DNA of 64,000 nucleotides from Himantopus leucocephalus (lineage: Eukaryota > Chordata > Aves > Charadriiformes > Recurvirostridae), in contig RSEF01000001.1 of the NCBI GenBank assembly GCA_003993805.1, positions 70,172,845-70,236,844 on the forward strand, in the 5' to 3' direction. The notes below the pieces were generated by a model that did no database searches, was not told where the DNA came from, and worked only from the letters and a program-made list of their open reading frames with translations. Of the stretch, positions 25,355-36,545 are shown piece after piece; positions within the stretch are counted from its first letter, which is position 1, and the number at the start of each line of letters is the position of its first letter. The translations under genes were made by a program, and so were the position numbers.

Positions 25355-28300
25355 TTACCCACGCAGTCCCCTATATTTGTGAGACGTGTAAAGTGGTGCT
25401 GGGTCAGAACGGTGGATGCACATACACTGGCCACACTATCCTTCCTGGAGAGTGAATGACCATGTAGAATGCAATGTACATTATACACCAGACTTAGTTT
25501 GTGATATCCACTGGGATCAGCACCCATATAAGTTCATACTGTGAAAGAACTGGAGGATCGAGTCTGTCTTTCTGCTATAGAAAACTGTGATTGGTTCCTT
25601 AGCTATAAATTAGAACAGCAAATAGGAGAGGCAAACCTCCACCCTGATTATGGACAGTATGGTTTGCATTTCATACAAGAGAACCAATTTACAAACATGC
25701 CATCCTGTTATTAATTGATATATAAAGCAAGTAAATAAACATTTTAAACTAAAATATGAGTGCATTGCCTATTCCCAAGCTATAGAATAATGCATAATTG
25801 CAACAGAATCTTGTTTTTTTTAACAACATGAGAAGGAAAAAGCTGGAAATTCCTTTTTTAAGGTTGTTAATCCAAAAGCTCTTTTGACACCCCTTGCCTT
25901 TCTTCCTTTCCCTCCTCTGTGTCCCACAGCATATGGAAAACATTCCGCCAGGCAAGGAAAGAGGAGCAATTGCAAGCGCCTTCATCCATGTGAGCAATCT
26001 CAATGAACTAAGCACTGAACCTTGTAATGCACAGAGCTTTTTTGATGATGATCAATCAGAGGAACAGCAAATTGTGCACAAATTTTACAGTGTTTTTCCC
26101 TGATGAAAAGAATTTTGACATGAGGAGTCTCAAGGCATCCGAGACACCCCACTGTTACAGGGGTAAATGTTAACTGCTTTCACTTCTGCCACAAATATTC
26201 TGCATGGCTTTGTAATGTATGGGAACTTGCCCAGGAGTCTGCAACAGAATGGTTACTACTTTATTTTTTTTAAGTCTCCTAACCCAAACTTTGTCTCCTG
26301 TGAGAGATGGTCCCTGTGGTGGCTCCTTTTGACACCTGGTTTAGAAGGACAAAATTGCCATCACCTATGGGATCAATAAAACTTCTCACAATAGCGGAAT
26401 GGATGACAAGGGCCCTTTGGGAAGCCCTGTTAGAGTATTTCTCACACCTGACCTAGCTTATGAGACCAGACAGGATCATAGACCTTACTTGCTCATAACA
26501 CCAGAAGGCTGTCTGGTGGACATTTCACAATCTGGTTAATAATGTAAGTTCATGAAAGATATATCAGTGCTATGGGGAAATTAGTCTGTAGTATTACACC
26601 ACATCTGGCAAAATCACTGAGTGAGCTTAACAGAGGTCTAAAAGAATGGGTCAAAATAATATAGATATATAAAATAATATATGTTATATATAGGACATAA
26701 GGAAGCTCTGTCTGATAAAACAAAAACCAGACAAGATTGGAAGCATACAATGTGGTCAAATAAGAAACAACATCCAAAAGAGCAGTTCGAGGTTTTTTTA
26801 ATCAAGCAAAATTCTTCAGACCTAGTTCACCCATCCGGACTATTTTCCTTTTTTCATCACAGAATTTGGTTTCATTGTGATGTTTACCCTCTCACAAGGC
26901 TTTTTCTTTAACATCTTTCTGGAATCAGCTGTAGTGTGAAAAACTTACAATACAAAAATTCCTATCCAAAAAAGCAATTGGCACTGCTTCTACAGGTCAT
27001 CAAGCAGCCATAAGACATCAAAAATAAGCAAAGCTTCAAGCTTTTAATCCATAAATTGAACCATATTTGATGTATTACGAGGATTATAGATTCCTGTAGC
27101 ATATACTGCAGACACACATTTAACACCTGCTTATATTTCTTTGCACTTTTTTGGTACTAGTGCATGGGAATGTGCAACAAATATCATGGTTATGGTTGTG
27201 ATAATGCCAAACTGAAACATGTCCCTGGAAATATGCCGGTTTCCAGACTCCTTGGGTAACTTGATGCCGGGAGTGATTTTTTTATCCAGACCAGATTGAC
27301 AGACACAACTCTAGGGAGTGGAAGGGAGGGGAGAAAAGGCTGTTTTATTTTTAAATGCAGTGTGTGATCTGCTTTCAGAGTGGGTCTGGGGATTTAACAG
27401 GTTCTCTACTGTTGCAGATGTGTCAAGCTTTGACAACGCCCTTGAGCTCTTTACTCTCTTCCCACAACAGTTTTGGTTTATGAGGTGCCACTAAAACAGT
27501 TTGTTACCCCATGCTAATAGGCAACAAGTGGCTGATGGTGCGTGGAGGCATGTGGAACTGACGCTCTGCAGAATCTGCTCAATTCAACTTATGATTATTA
27601 GGGAAATGATTTTATGATACAGTTATTTCCCCCTTAGAGCCCTGTCCCTATGGATGCCATTTAGGGAATTTTAGTTTTCTTCTTTAGCATCATTCAAAAT
27701 GAAACGACTGAATATGTCCAGGTGACTGTGTCCTTAATAGTTTGTTCTCTCCTCTCAAGGAAGCCCTTTGAAAAAAATGGGCACATTTGGGGCTCTGCTG
27801 TGCAGGAGCAGTAATTCTGGTGAGGAAAGGCACAGAGCTGAAGTTTGATTACAGCTCTCCCTCCAGCTTCCTTCTCTCCTGCCCCCATTCCCACTAACTT
27901 CATAACATTTTCCAGGAAAGCTGATGCTGAGAATGTGCTCATGAAAATATCCAGTCTTTACAGAGGGCTTCAGCAGCAGAGAGTGTTTAACAAAACAGGT
28001 TAATGCAAATCATATTTCACCTCACTGTGAAACAGTGATTTCACTGTGAGTAGTGATTTTGCATCCCTGTTTTCGGCAGCAAGAAAACAATGCAAAACCT
28101 ACAGGAGTCAAACTCTGCTTCCTTCCCTTTCATCCCTCAACTGAATTTCAGGGGAAATGTCAATGCAAAAGGCATAGAATTTCTAGTCCCTCACTTACTT
28201 GGGACAGTCTATCTACATTCCCTTACTTGGAATATCTTATAATAATAGCAATCTCAAAATATTAGTTATTAATAATCACACAATAATAGAGGGAAATTAT

Positions 28301-28672
28301 TGACCAGAACAATATTTGGAATAAAAAAAAATGTTCCTGGACTACAAAGAGGAATAAAAATAAGCAATGAGATGTATTGAAAGGTGTAACCAACTAACTT
28401 TTCTGTTGTTTTTGTAAGATATGAACTAATGACTGTATTCAAAATTTGCAAATTTTACTACAGTCAGAACTTCTAATAATAATATCAATTGCTGTGGAAA
28501 TTATTTTAAATAAGAAGTGAGAAATCATAAGACTTGATTGTTCTGAATCATTTATTTTCTGCCTTTGTGTTTATTTAGCTGTCGAAAGATTTGCTCAAGG
28601 CATATATGCAGCAAGGCTACTTAATACAATTGTTTGTTATGCTATAAATGTACAAATGTTTCTTTCCTTAAG
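25355..28672. other. Unannotated AT-rich DNA
   Basis: A minus frame at 25,333-25,527 overlaps the left edge. An AT-dinucleotide-rich run lies near 26,660-26,695. No gene or recognised repeat was found. Confidence 0.6.
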
Positions 28673-28906
28673 GAAGATGAAACAGAGAATAAACTAGGTA
28701 CCTCCAGAAGTGAACGAGCATTTAGACAAAAACTAATGAAACTTGAGAAAGGAGTGATGAATCATACAACTCTAAGTCATGGAGGAGAACTGCGTAAATC
28801 TTTGATTTTTTTCAGTTTACTGTCAATTCTGAAAAATGAGGAGAAAAGAAGAATTGTTTGAAATTAACCTCAAATGTCTTATTTATCTGGAGTCAAAAAA
28901 AATAAA
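28673..28906 (+). other. Terminal-exon-like segment, unproven
   Basis: A pyrimidine tract 'tttctttccttaag' ends at 28,672. Behind it a 62-codon frame stays open in phase 0 to a stop at 28,861, and an AATAAA follows at 28,901-28,906. The frame is charged (it starts EDETENKLGTSRSERAF) with no recognised domain. The order acceptor, open frame, stop, poly-A signal is what a last exon shows. All four parts are common by chance in AT-rich DNA, and no upstream exon could be linked. Confidence 0.12.
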
Positions 28907-31329
28907 GAAAAAATACTTTTACAGTTAGAAATATGAATATAAAAGCCTTGTATTCATTCTGAATCTAGAGGGTTCATTTTAAATTTGAATACTGGTGTTG
29001 TGTATACCTTAGAAATAAACACTTACTTGAAAGTGAATTTGCATTTTGTACGCCAATGGATACATATCTGTTTTCCCTGGTCTGTCAGGTGAAGTTTACT
29101 GGAAATTACTGAGGCTAAGTCCTGCCATTTATTTTTTTTTTATTTAAAAAAGATACAACAGGACAGTAGCCATAAAGACCTATATACCAGTCCTTTTACA
29201 GATATGCAGGCCAACATTTAATTAGGCAGCATTAAACTCCACAATTTTCTGGTATTTTGAAGTGACCATAAATGCTGACTGCATTTTGGAAAGCTGCCTT
29301 ATCAGTTTATACTACTGCTGTTTTAACACGAGAACTATCCTTGTAAAGAAAAGTTAGACAAAGTGGGCTCAGTTGCCTCTGGAGCAGTCACAGCGTTAAG
29401 AAGAGGACCTGTAACTTCCCAGTAAGAGAGCGAGCTAAAATGTGGGCTGTGCCACCTCTCAGTCTTTAAAGCATTACTCCTTCAGCCAGCCGGACCATGA
29501 CCCAGTCAGTGTTTGCTGTATTAAATGGAAATATTCACATAGATATTGCTGGTCTCGGGTCAAGTTCGGAAGAGGCGTCATGGGTGTCCATTCAAAGAAA
29601 TGCTACCTGAGCCCTGCAAACTAAGAGACAGAAAGTCCCAGTCCAGGGACTTAACAATTTGGGGCCTCCCTACCACCTTCTTGAAAGAACTTTCTAAATA
29701 TTAGATATACATGAAATGAAAGCAAAATACATGCATATTAGTTTCATATGTTAGATATCTATGAATTACAGCTAAACCATCATCAGGAGATTGTATAATT
29801 GGTGATAGATATTTGCATGTGAGAAGAAATTCTGGAATAAAGACAAGTAAAACCATAAGAAAAAAAAAAAAAAAGAAGAAGATAAAGTCATTGCCTTTCA
29901 AAGCCAAATAAAAATTTTCTTCCTGTCAGTGGATATAATGGAAAGTTGTCATAGTGCTAATATAAAAAGCACTAGCTAGTTTGAAAAAACATGCAAATGA
30001 AAGAAGTTGGAAAAGATGACTGCCAGTGTTAGGCGTCCCACCCATGTCTTTTCAAGGAGAATGTAGGAAGTCTGAGGTTACTTATTAAAGACAGTAATTA
30101 ACTGGACTGTCTGTGAAAGACATACTTGAAAATGTGCTTTTTCCTGTTACACTTGTCTCCCTCAAATAACTTTGTGACTTGATGCTAAATTGTACTTTCT
30201 TATTAGCATAGAGCTAGCTTACTGTACATCAAATTAGGATGCTATTTGAACTCACCCTCTGAGAGATGAAATACTTCATGCATCCAGAAACAGCTTCCAA
30301 AAACTGGAGCGAGATCCTTGGGTCCAATGTCTTGCAAAGGTTCCTTGCATTAAATAGTGTGACAAATTAACACTATGGCAATCCCTGTAATACAATGAAA
30401 ATCTATATCCCAGACCATATTTGAAAAGACTCCTATGAGATATTGAGTGAGGAATTCCCTTGCTGAAAGGCAACTAATTAACCGCCATTCGGAGGTGACT
30501 TAAAATTTGAGATTGAAATGTTTATGTATTATTTATATTAGTGGTATTTTGGCCTTTAGATAAAAGGCTGTGTCACCAAAGACGTACTAGTCCTGTCCTG
30601 CACTTTAGTTCTGTAATTATGCACCACAGAGATGACTAAAAATGGCTGAACCCATTTGCTAGATTCAAATTATATAATACTGGGTTTTGTTGTAGGCATA
30701 ATTTTCCTTTTTTTTTTTGCTAAAAGAAATGTGGTTTTACCAGGTCCTGTATATCAATGTGTATCTTGCCATTAGTTTGGAGGAAATTCATTGAAATCAA
30801 CCTCTTCCTGGGCCCATTCTTTCCTTCTTGCATGTACTTATCTATGCGTTTTGGTTCTGGCATGGTGTCCTAGAGCTAGGTAGACAGAGCACAAATGGTA
30901 GTCAAATTCTTTATCCTTTTTCTTTCTGGGAGAGCACAGAAGAGATACAGTCCCTAAAGACTGAATCACTTGTCCATTTGAGAAATGTCTTACTATTTTT
31001 TATCAACTGGAACTTGGTATATATGCTGAAGGATGAGGGCTATATGCCTCCTATGTTTATCCAGTCAGTATATCAAAATAAAGGTCAGTTGCCTTTTATA
31101 AACACTGCTAAGTTTATTCTGACAACTATTTTGTGTCAGTGGGCTCTGTGCCTCAGCCATAAGCTGTGTAAAAAGTATTTCTATTGATCATCTTGTATCT
31201 TGTTTTATTGAACTCCTTCTCCCTCTTCTTGAGATATGAGGACAGTAGGTGCTGGATATCTGATTTACATGCTCTGTATGTTCACTAGGAGCTTCTTCTA
31301 GGTTCCTGAAATGCCCACTTTCAGTCATG
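28907..31329. other. Unannotated DNA
   Basis: A cluster of CpG-containing words lies at about 29,420-29,590. An A-run interrupted by G lies at 29,860-29,882. A 119-codon plus frame (30,828-31,187) has no domain. No repeat was recognised. Confidence 0.6.
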
Positions 31330-31645
31330 TCTTCACTAAACTGAACAGACCCAATCTTTTAAATCTCTCCTTCTGTGGAAATCACTGTTTTTCCATTATG
31401 TGTTATGCATAATATTTTGTCAATCCCTTCTTCACCCTTAACCTTCAGCGATATCTTTTCTGAGATACGATGATGAAACTGAATGAAAAATGTCAAGTGG
31501 TATCTCACAAGCAATTTACACAGTGATGTTATGAACTTTCTAGTATTAATTTCCTATTCACTCTTTATGCCTCCTAACAATTTCATTTATGTATTTATTT
31601 GCTACTTATGCTGTACACTGAAAAGTAATGAAGCCATCTGAAGTG
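31330..31645 (-). mobile_element. Ancient CR1 LINE fragment (ORF2 end)
   Basis: Read on the minus strand, this follows the C-terminal end of an old amniote CR1 ORF2. The block at 31,335-31,375 corresponds to '[13 protein letters not shown]' and matches the same region of the younger copy at 16.6 kb. The block at 31,450-31,500 ('tatcttttctgagatacgat' and 'aaactgaatgaaaaatgtc' on the plus strand) follows the usual 'gagatacggcgaccaaaactgaatgcagtattc'. 'ctcctaacaatttcattt' is the later 'cctaacattctgtt' landmark. The copy is heavily decayed, with stops and indels, and is non-functional. Confidence 0.85.
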
Positions 31646-33820
31646 GTACTACATTTGTTTTCTCATTTGTTTGTTCGTTTTTTTTTCCAGAATGTTTACA
31701 GCTAATTTCAAATCCAAGAATATGTGAGTAGATCAGATTAGTTCAATGTGTATTATAAAGCATTTGACAACAATAAATTTCATAGCCAAAGTATTTTCTG
31801 TGAATAATTTGTCTGATGAAGTCAGTTCTTTCTATAACTTACCCATTGAACTATTTTTTATTTTGATAAAGAATTTGTCATTGGCAATTGTTCAGCCAAG
31901 AGTTTATGTAAACACATTTCAACCTACAATTGTTTGCCTGTTGTTTACTTTGACTAGTCATTATTCATTACTTATTATCTGCACTTTCTGATCGGTTATT
32001 TAAATCAAAAAGTATTGTTTCTGTTTCCAGCTACACTAATAACGTTTTCAGGCAGGAACAAAGTGCACAATGAACATAGTGCATAGTAGAGAAAAAGGAA
32101 AGTTCCTCTTCATCCATAGAAACATGTATGTACGTAATGACAAGAAAGTTCACCTGAAGAGCCACCATAGCCCATACAGTTCTGCAAATAAAAATTTATT
32201 TTTGCGGTATTCACTGGTTGCAAAGGACAAAGATAAAGCTGTGATCAGCATGAAAATAAATAGCTGAGAATGTGGTAACGTGCCAGGTGCTCTGATTTCT
32301 TTTTGGGCATATCAGTTACCTAAATTTTCTCTACAGAATGTCCAGAATTGTATTTCCATGGATAGAAAAGCCAGTATGTTTTTTGTGATTGGAAGCACTT
32401 GTACAACGAAAGAAGACATACAAGTTGTTGAAGAATGTTGTCAGGTGAGTCAGAAGCTGTTTGTAGATGCAATGCTGGAGAAATCTGATACTGGAGAAGG
32501 AAAAGGTGGCACCAGTAAATTAACAATGAATCTCAGAATGTGTACAGGAGTATTTTAGGTAGACAAAGCTAGGGACCTGACCACAGATCAAAGAACGGTG
32601 TAAGCAATAGCAGCGGTTAATGAAAAAATATGAATATTGCTCTGAAGAACTAGGTTCACTGGAAGATTTCCTGGTGAAAATGTTTTTTGCACTAGTATTT
32701 AAACAGAGGACACAATCTGATAGAAAGATTGCTATTCAGTCAGAAAAAGGCTGTGAGAAAGAAATGAAATGAACTGGAAAATTTAGAAGAGATTGAACCA
32801 GTAGAGAGAGGAATGCTTCGATAAGTTTAAGCTTTAGTCTCTGTTTTAAATCAAATTTTAAGATTAGCCTCCGTGTAGTCAAGCAACTTGCAAATGAAAT
32901 AACTTAGCGTAGAGAGGAGGGTAATCATTATTTAATGAACAAGTGGGTAAAGAAACTGATGCCAGCAAACACAGCCAAATTACTTCCTTAGCAACTTATG
33001 GCATGATATTTAATGAAGATTCAAGGCAAATCTCACTTGTGACAGATATCAGGGACAAACAGTTCTTGCAGTCCCTGTCTAACCCCAAAGGTACACGCAG
33101 TCTGTGTGCGCCTTAGCTTTTGACACTTCCATATCCTTCCTGCTGAAGGTTTTGCATCAGGCTTGAGTACAACTGTGTAAGTCTTCAAGTCACCAACTCC
33201 CCAGACACTGAAAAGTAAAAACTCAACGCAATCTGTTGTTCTGTAGCGCATTCTTCATTTCTACTGCTGCTTCAGGAGCTAAAATCAGTGTATATGGGTA
33301 GTCACCACCTAAACATCTTAAGTCAGTTCTCCTGTCTTGATCCATGATCCCAGGAATGAGTGAGCAGTACTAACGACTTTACCAGCACTCTTGAGAAAGT
33401 AATGTTGTAGTGGGCTGTGTCTTTTAAGAAGTGCTTTCCTTTCTGTGTCCCTGCCAGTTGCTTACCTCCTGCTCCTGAAGCAGCAGCTGCCCTGTCATGG
33501 TGAACTCAAAATGTCTGGATATGAGCTTAAAAATTTTAACTTGAGACAGAAAAAAAAATGACATGAATAACTTGAAGATTTCTTGCAGAAAGCAGGTCTC
33601 ATTTCCTAAAGATCCATATCAATCCAGCACTTCCCCATGATAAAAATTCAATTACTTTTCAAGGGTGCTTCTTTCTATAGCTGGTATTGGTGAAGTTTTC
33701 CAGCAGCATAAGGTCATATTGTGTTACTTGTCTGAATTCCACTTTGCAGATCGTTAAACTAAACTGCCTGACAATAGGATGTTAAAGTTAGGATAAATTT
33801 TAGGTCTTCCTAAATTTTAG
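31646..33820. other. Unannotated AT-rich DNA (one exon-like segment inside)
   Basis: Apart from the exon-like segment at 32,337-32,444, nothing was recognised. Frames of 65-92 codons occur on both strands. Confidence 0.55.
32337..32444 (+). other. Exon-like 36-codon segment, unproven
   Basis: An acceptor-like 'aaattttctctacag' ends at 32,336 and a strong donor 'tcag|gtgagt' begins at 32,445. The 108 bases between are an exact multiple of three. They stay open in the frame that starts at the first base (phase 0 to phase 0) and encode four cysteines in 36 residues (ending KEDIQVVEECCQ). Splice consensus on both sides with an intact frame is what an internal exon shows, but such pseudo-exons are common in vertebrate introns. 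I recognise no domain and find no partner exon. Confidence 0.18.
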
Positions 33821-33876
33821 GTTAGGTTGGACCAGATGATCTTTGAGGTCCTTTCTGACCTGCTATTCTATGATTG
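33821..33876 (+). mobile_element. CR1 3'-end fragment
   Basis: The words 'ggttaggttggaccagatga' and 'tctttgaggtcctttctgac' and the ending 'ctattctatgattg' are the terminal bases of a CR1 LINE. The ending is part of the octamer tail that marks CR1 3' ends in birds. Only about 56 bases remain, without coding sequence. Confidence 0.82.
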
Positions 33877-36342
33877 GTTGATTCAGAAGAGGGGTGTATC
33901 CTACTCAATTTTAGGTAGATATAGCCACAGATGTTTTCAATTTCAAGAATTTCAAAGAACACTTCTTAAATTTCAGAAGCAATAGTCATAGACACCAATC
34001 CATCTAACAAGAAAGCCCAGCTCTAGATTAAGTAAAAAATCTCTGAAGTATATTGGGTTCCTTCCTATTATCAGCAATAGTAATATTAAAAGATCTTGTG
34101 GGAACATCTGAATTACTCGAACAGAGTATTTTCTCTTACACTGCAACACTGACAAACCTTCCAATTCTTGTTTATGTACTGCCCATTAGTAAATGATCAG
34201 TGGGAACTCAAGGTCTTCAAAAGTGATTTTTCTCATTATCAGTGAAGCACAGTGACAGTAGGAAGAGCAATATGAATTGTTATTTGTTTATCACAGGAAT
34301 AATTCCACCAGAACTGCTAAACTGAAAACTGAGAATACAGATCCTAACTACCTGATCAAAAACCGGGGGCAAAGAGGGAGAGAAACAAGCATGACAAATC
34401 AGAAAGAGAAAATCAAAGTTACAACTGGTAGAGGCAGGAAAAAAAGAGAAAACAGAAGTGACTTAAAAGCAGGAGACAAAAGGATTTTGTGATAAAGTAA
34501 GATGAAGCATGAGATAGTTATGTGAAATGCTCCTGTAGTTTGATAAAAGCAACCAGACTGAATGAGGAAGGAGATGCCTGTTTAGCCTTTTGTCAGTGCT
34601 CTGTTATTTCTCAATGTCTCCTGAAACACTTGTGCTAGAATTACACTTGCAGAGAGTACTAGGAGTAAAAAAAAATTGGTAAATCTGTATTGGATATGGG
34701 GATGAGGAGGCAGACAATAATGGCAAAAAATAATTTAAACATTTATTCTAAAACGATTCAATGATATTTTTTTAGTGGGGACTTTCTGTAACTATTTTCT
34801 AGTGCTAAATGTATGTTCTTGGAATATTGATTTCTGATAATGTAGAGGTATATATTTACGTGCACTGCAGATGTTGAGCTGTATGGCAGGTTGGGCTGGT
34901 ATAAAGATACGGAAATATCCAATGAGAAAAAGTGTGTAGAAGTCCTTAAAAAATCATCAGAAAGTCTGTGAAAACAGTAATGGCAATAACCAAACATAGA
35001 AGAAGTATTTACAGTTTAATAGCAGAAATACCGTAGCTAATACTTTTACAGGCTTTTAAAACCAATTTCTCCACTTTGGTACATTGGCTCTTCGAGGCTG
35101 ACAAAACTTTGAAAAGCAGCATTGCAGATGTCCTTTCAGGGAAATGTTTTCTTGCCAAGCAATATGAACATTATTAAGCTTCCTATAATCTACTTCAATG
35201 ACCCAGTCTGAAAAATACAAGTGAAATTAAAATTACATGGTAACAAAAATAAAAACAGCTTTTAAGGATGTTATTTTTTTTAAGGAGCCGTACAATTCTG
35301 TGGATATTAGAATGTTTTAATCTTTCTCCAGGAGCTAACCTTGCTTTCTAAATAATAATTTACTTACTATTACCCACAGTTCATTGCTGTAAGTCCTTGC
35401 TTGCAGAAACTTTGAGGAACTTTTGATTCTGATTATATCTGAGGTAATGCCCAAGCCTGTCATTCCCATATACCTTGAAAAATTCTCAGCAAGAAAAATA
35501 AACGATCAAACATCCATCTCAGCTTTGAGTGATAGTCCCTACAATTATTAACTATAATTCAGGATTTGCAAAAATTAGAATGAGTAATATTGGATCAATT
35601 TTCTTCTCATCCTTCAAATTGACAGAACCCACACAGAAAATATCCATAGAAACACTATGGAAATATGTCCCTTTTTTTCCCCATCTTTGCTGACTTTTAC
35701 AGCAGGTCTATTGAAGATGAAGATTATTTATTTCTCTGGAACTATATCTTGAAAAATAAGTTTGGAGAAGTAACTGTCATTGTGAAATTAAATATCTGAG
35801 CAAATACAAAGTGGAAACAATGTTGTGCCAAACTCTTTGTTTAAATTCGTTTGCTCTTTTAAATTTACAATCTGTTCATGAATGTGCTTTGATTTAAATA
35901 TATATGCTAATTCAAAATTACTCAACGGTTCTGTGCAGGTAAATTTCTTCCCATCAGCAGCTCATAAAACGTGTTCACCAGAGTGTCACAGATCATATAT
36001 ATCTGAGAACAGAGTGACCGTGCATTGGGTGCTGCAAAACTCCTGGTTTATGTACAGCAGGTCCGTACTAGACGGTGAGATAAAGCAGGTCCCTTGCAAT
36101 TACACTGAATGCTGAAATCAGATTTCTCCTACCTGGAGATGAGACACCCAAGTGAGACTCCTGAATTAGGAGCCACAACATAGGAATAGTGTGAGATTGT
36201 GTGAAAAGCTGCACATTTCCATGTTTAAAGAGGAGGGGTCTATTCTGCAAATTAGAATAATGCAGTAACTGGTACCTTGCGATCTGGCTCTCCCCCTTCA
36301 GAACACAGCCTTGAAACATAACCGGTACAAGAGTCGATAATG
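33877..36342. other. Unannotated AT-rich DNA
   Basis: A 71-codon plus frame (34,277-34,492) lies behind an acceptor-like 'tttgtttatcacag' ending at 34,296. It encodes a lysine/arginine-rich tail with no domain that I can name. No repeat or RNA gene was recognised. Confidence 0.55.
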
Positions 36343-36348
36343 TTTATT
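36343..36348 (-). other. AATAAA poly-A-type signal on the minus strand, isolated
   Basis: Read on the minus strand, 'gctgaatcaataaacattat' contains a canonical AATAAA. Together with the GC-richer block above it (36,540-36,860) this is reminiscent of the 3' end of a transcript or of a retroelement LTR. I cannot identify LTR ends, a primer-binding site or coding sequence. Confidence 0.15.
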
Positions 36349-36394
36349 GATTCAGCAACAAGCTGCTAAGAAACTAAAAAATAAAAAAGTCAAT

Positions 36395-36545
36395 AACCTA
36401 ATTAACTAATGGACACACTGCTGTTATCAATTTACAATTATATCATTTTGCACATTATTATACACAATTATGAAGCTGCTATTTATCACTCTTAAATCTC
36501 CTTAATTGCACACAGCTGCTATTAAAATACAATTCTGTCACCCTT
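36395..36545. promoter_or_regulatory. Candidate conserved non-coding element (homeodomain/E-box)
   Basis: A dense run of taat/atta cores, including 'taattaactaat' at 36,399-36,410, 'caatttacaattat', 'cacaattatgaag' and 'ccttaattgcac'. A palindromic E-box CAGCTG lies at 36,513-36,518. No frame or repeat explains it. The mix is typical of developmental enhancers, but conservation cannot be seen from one sequence. Confidence 0.25.
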
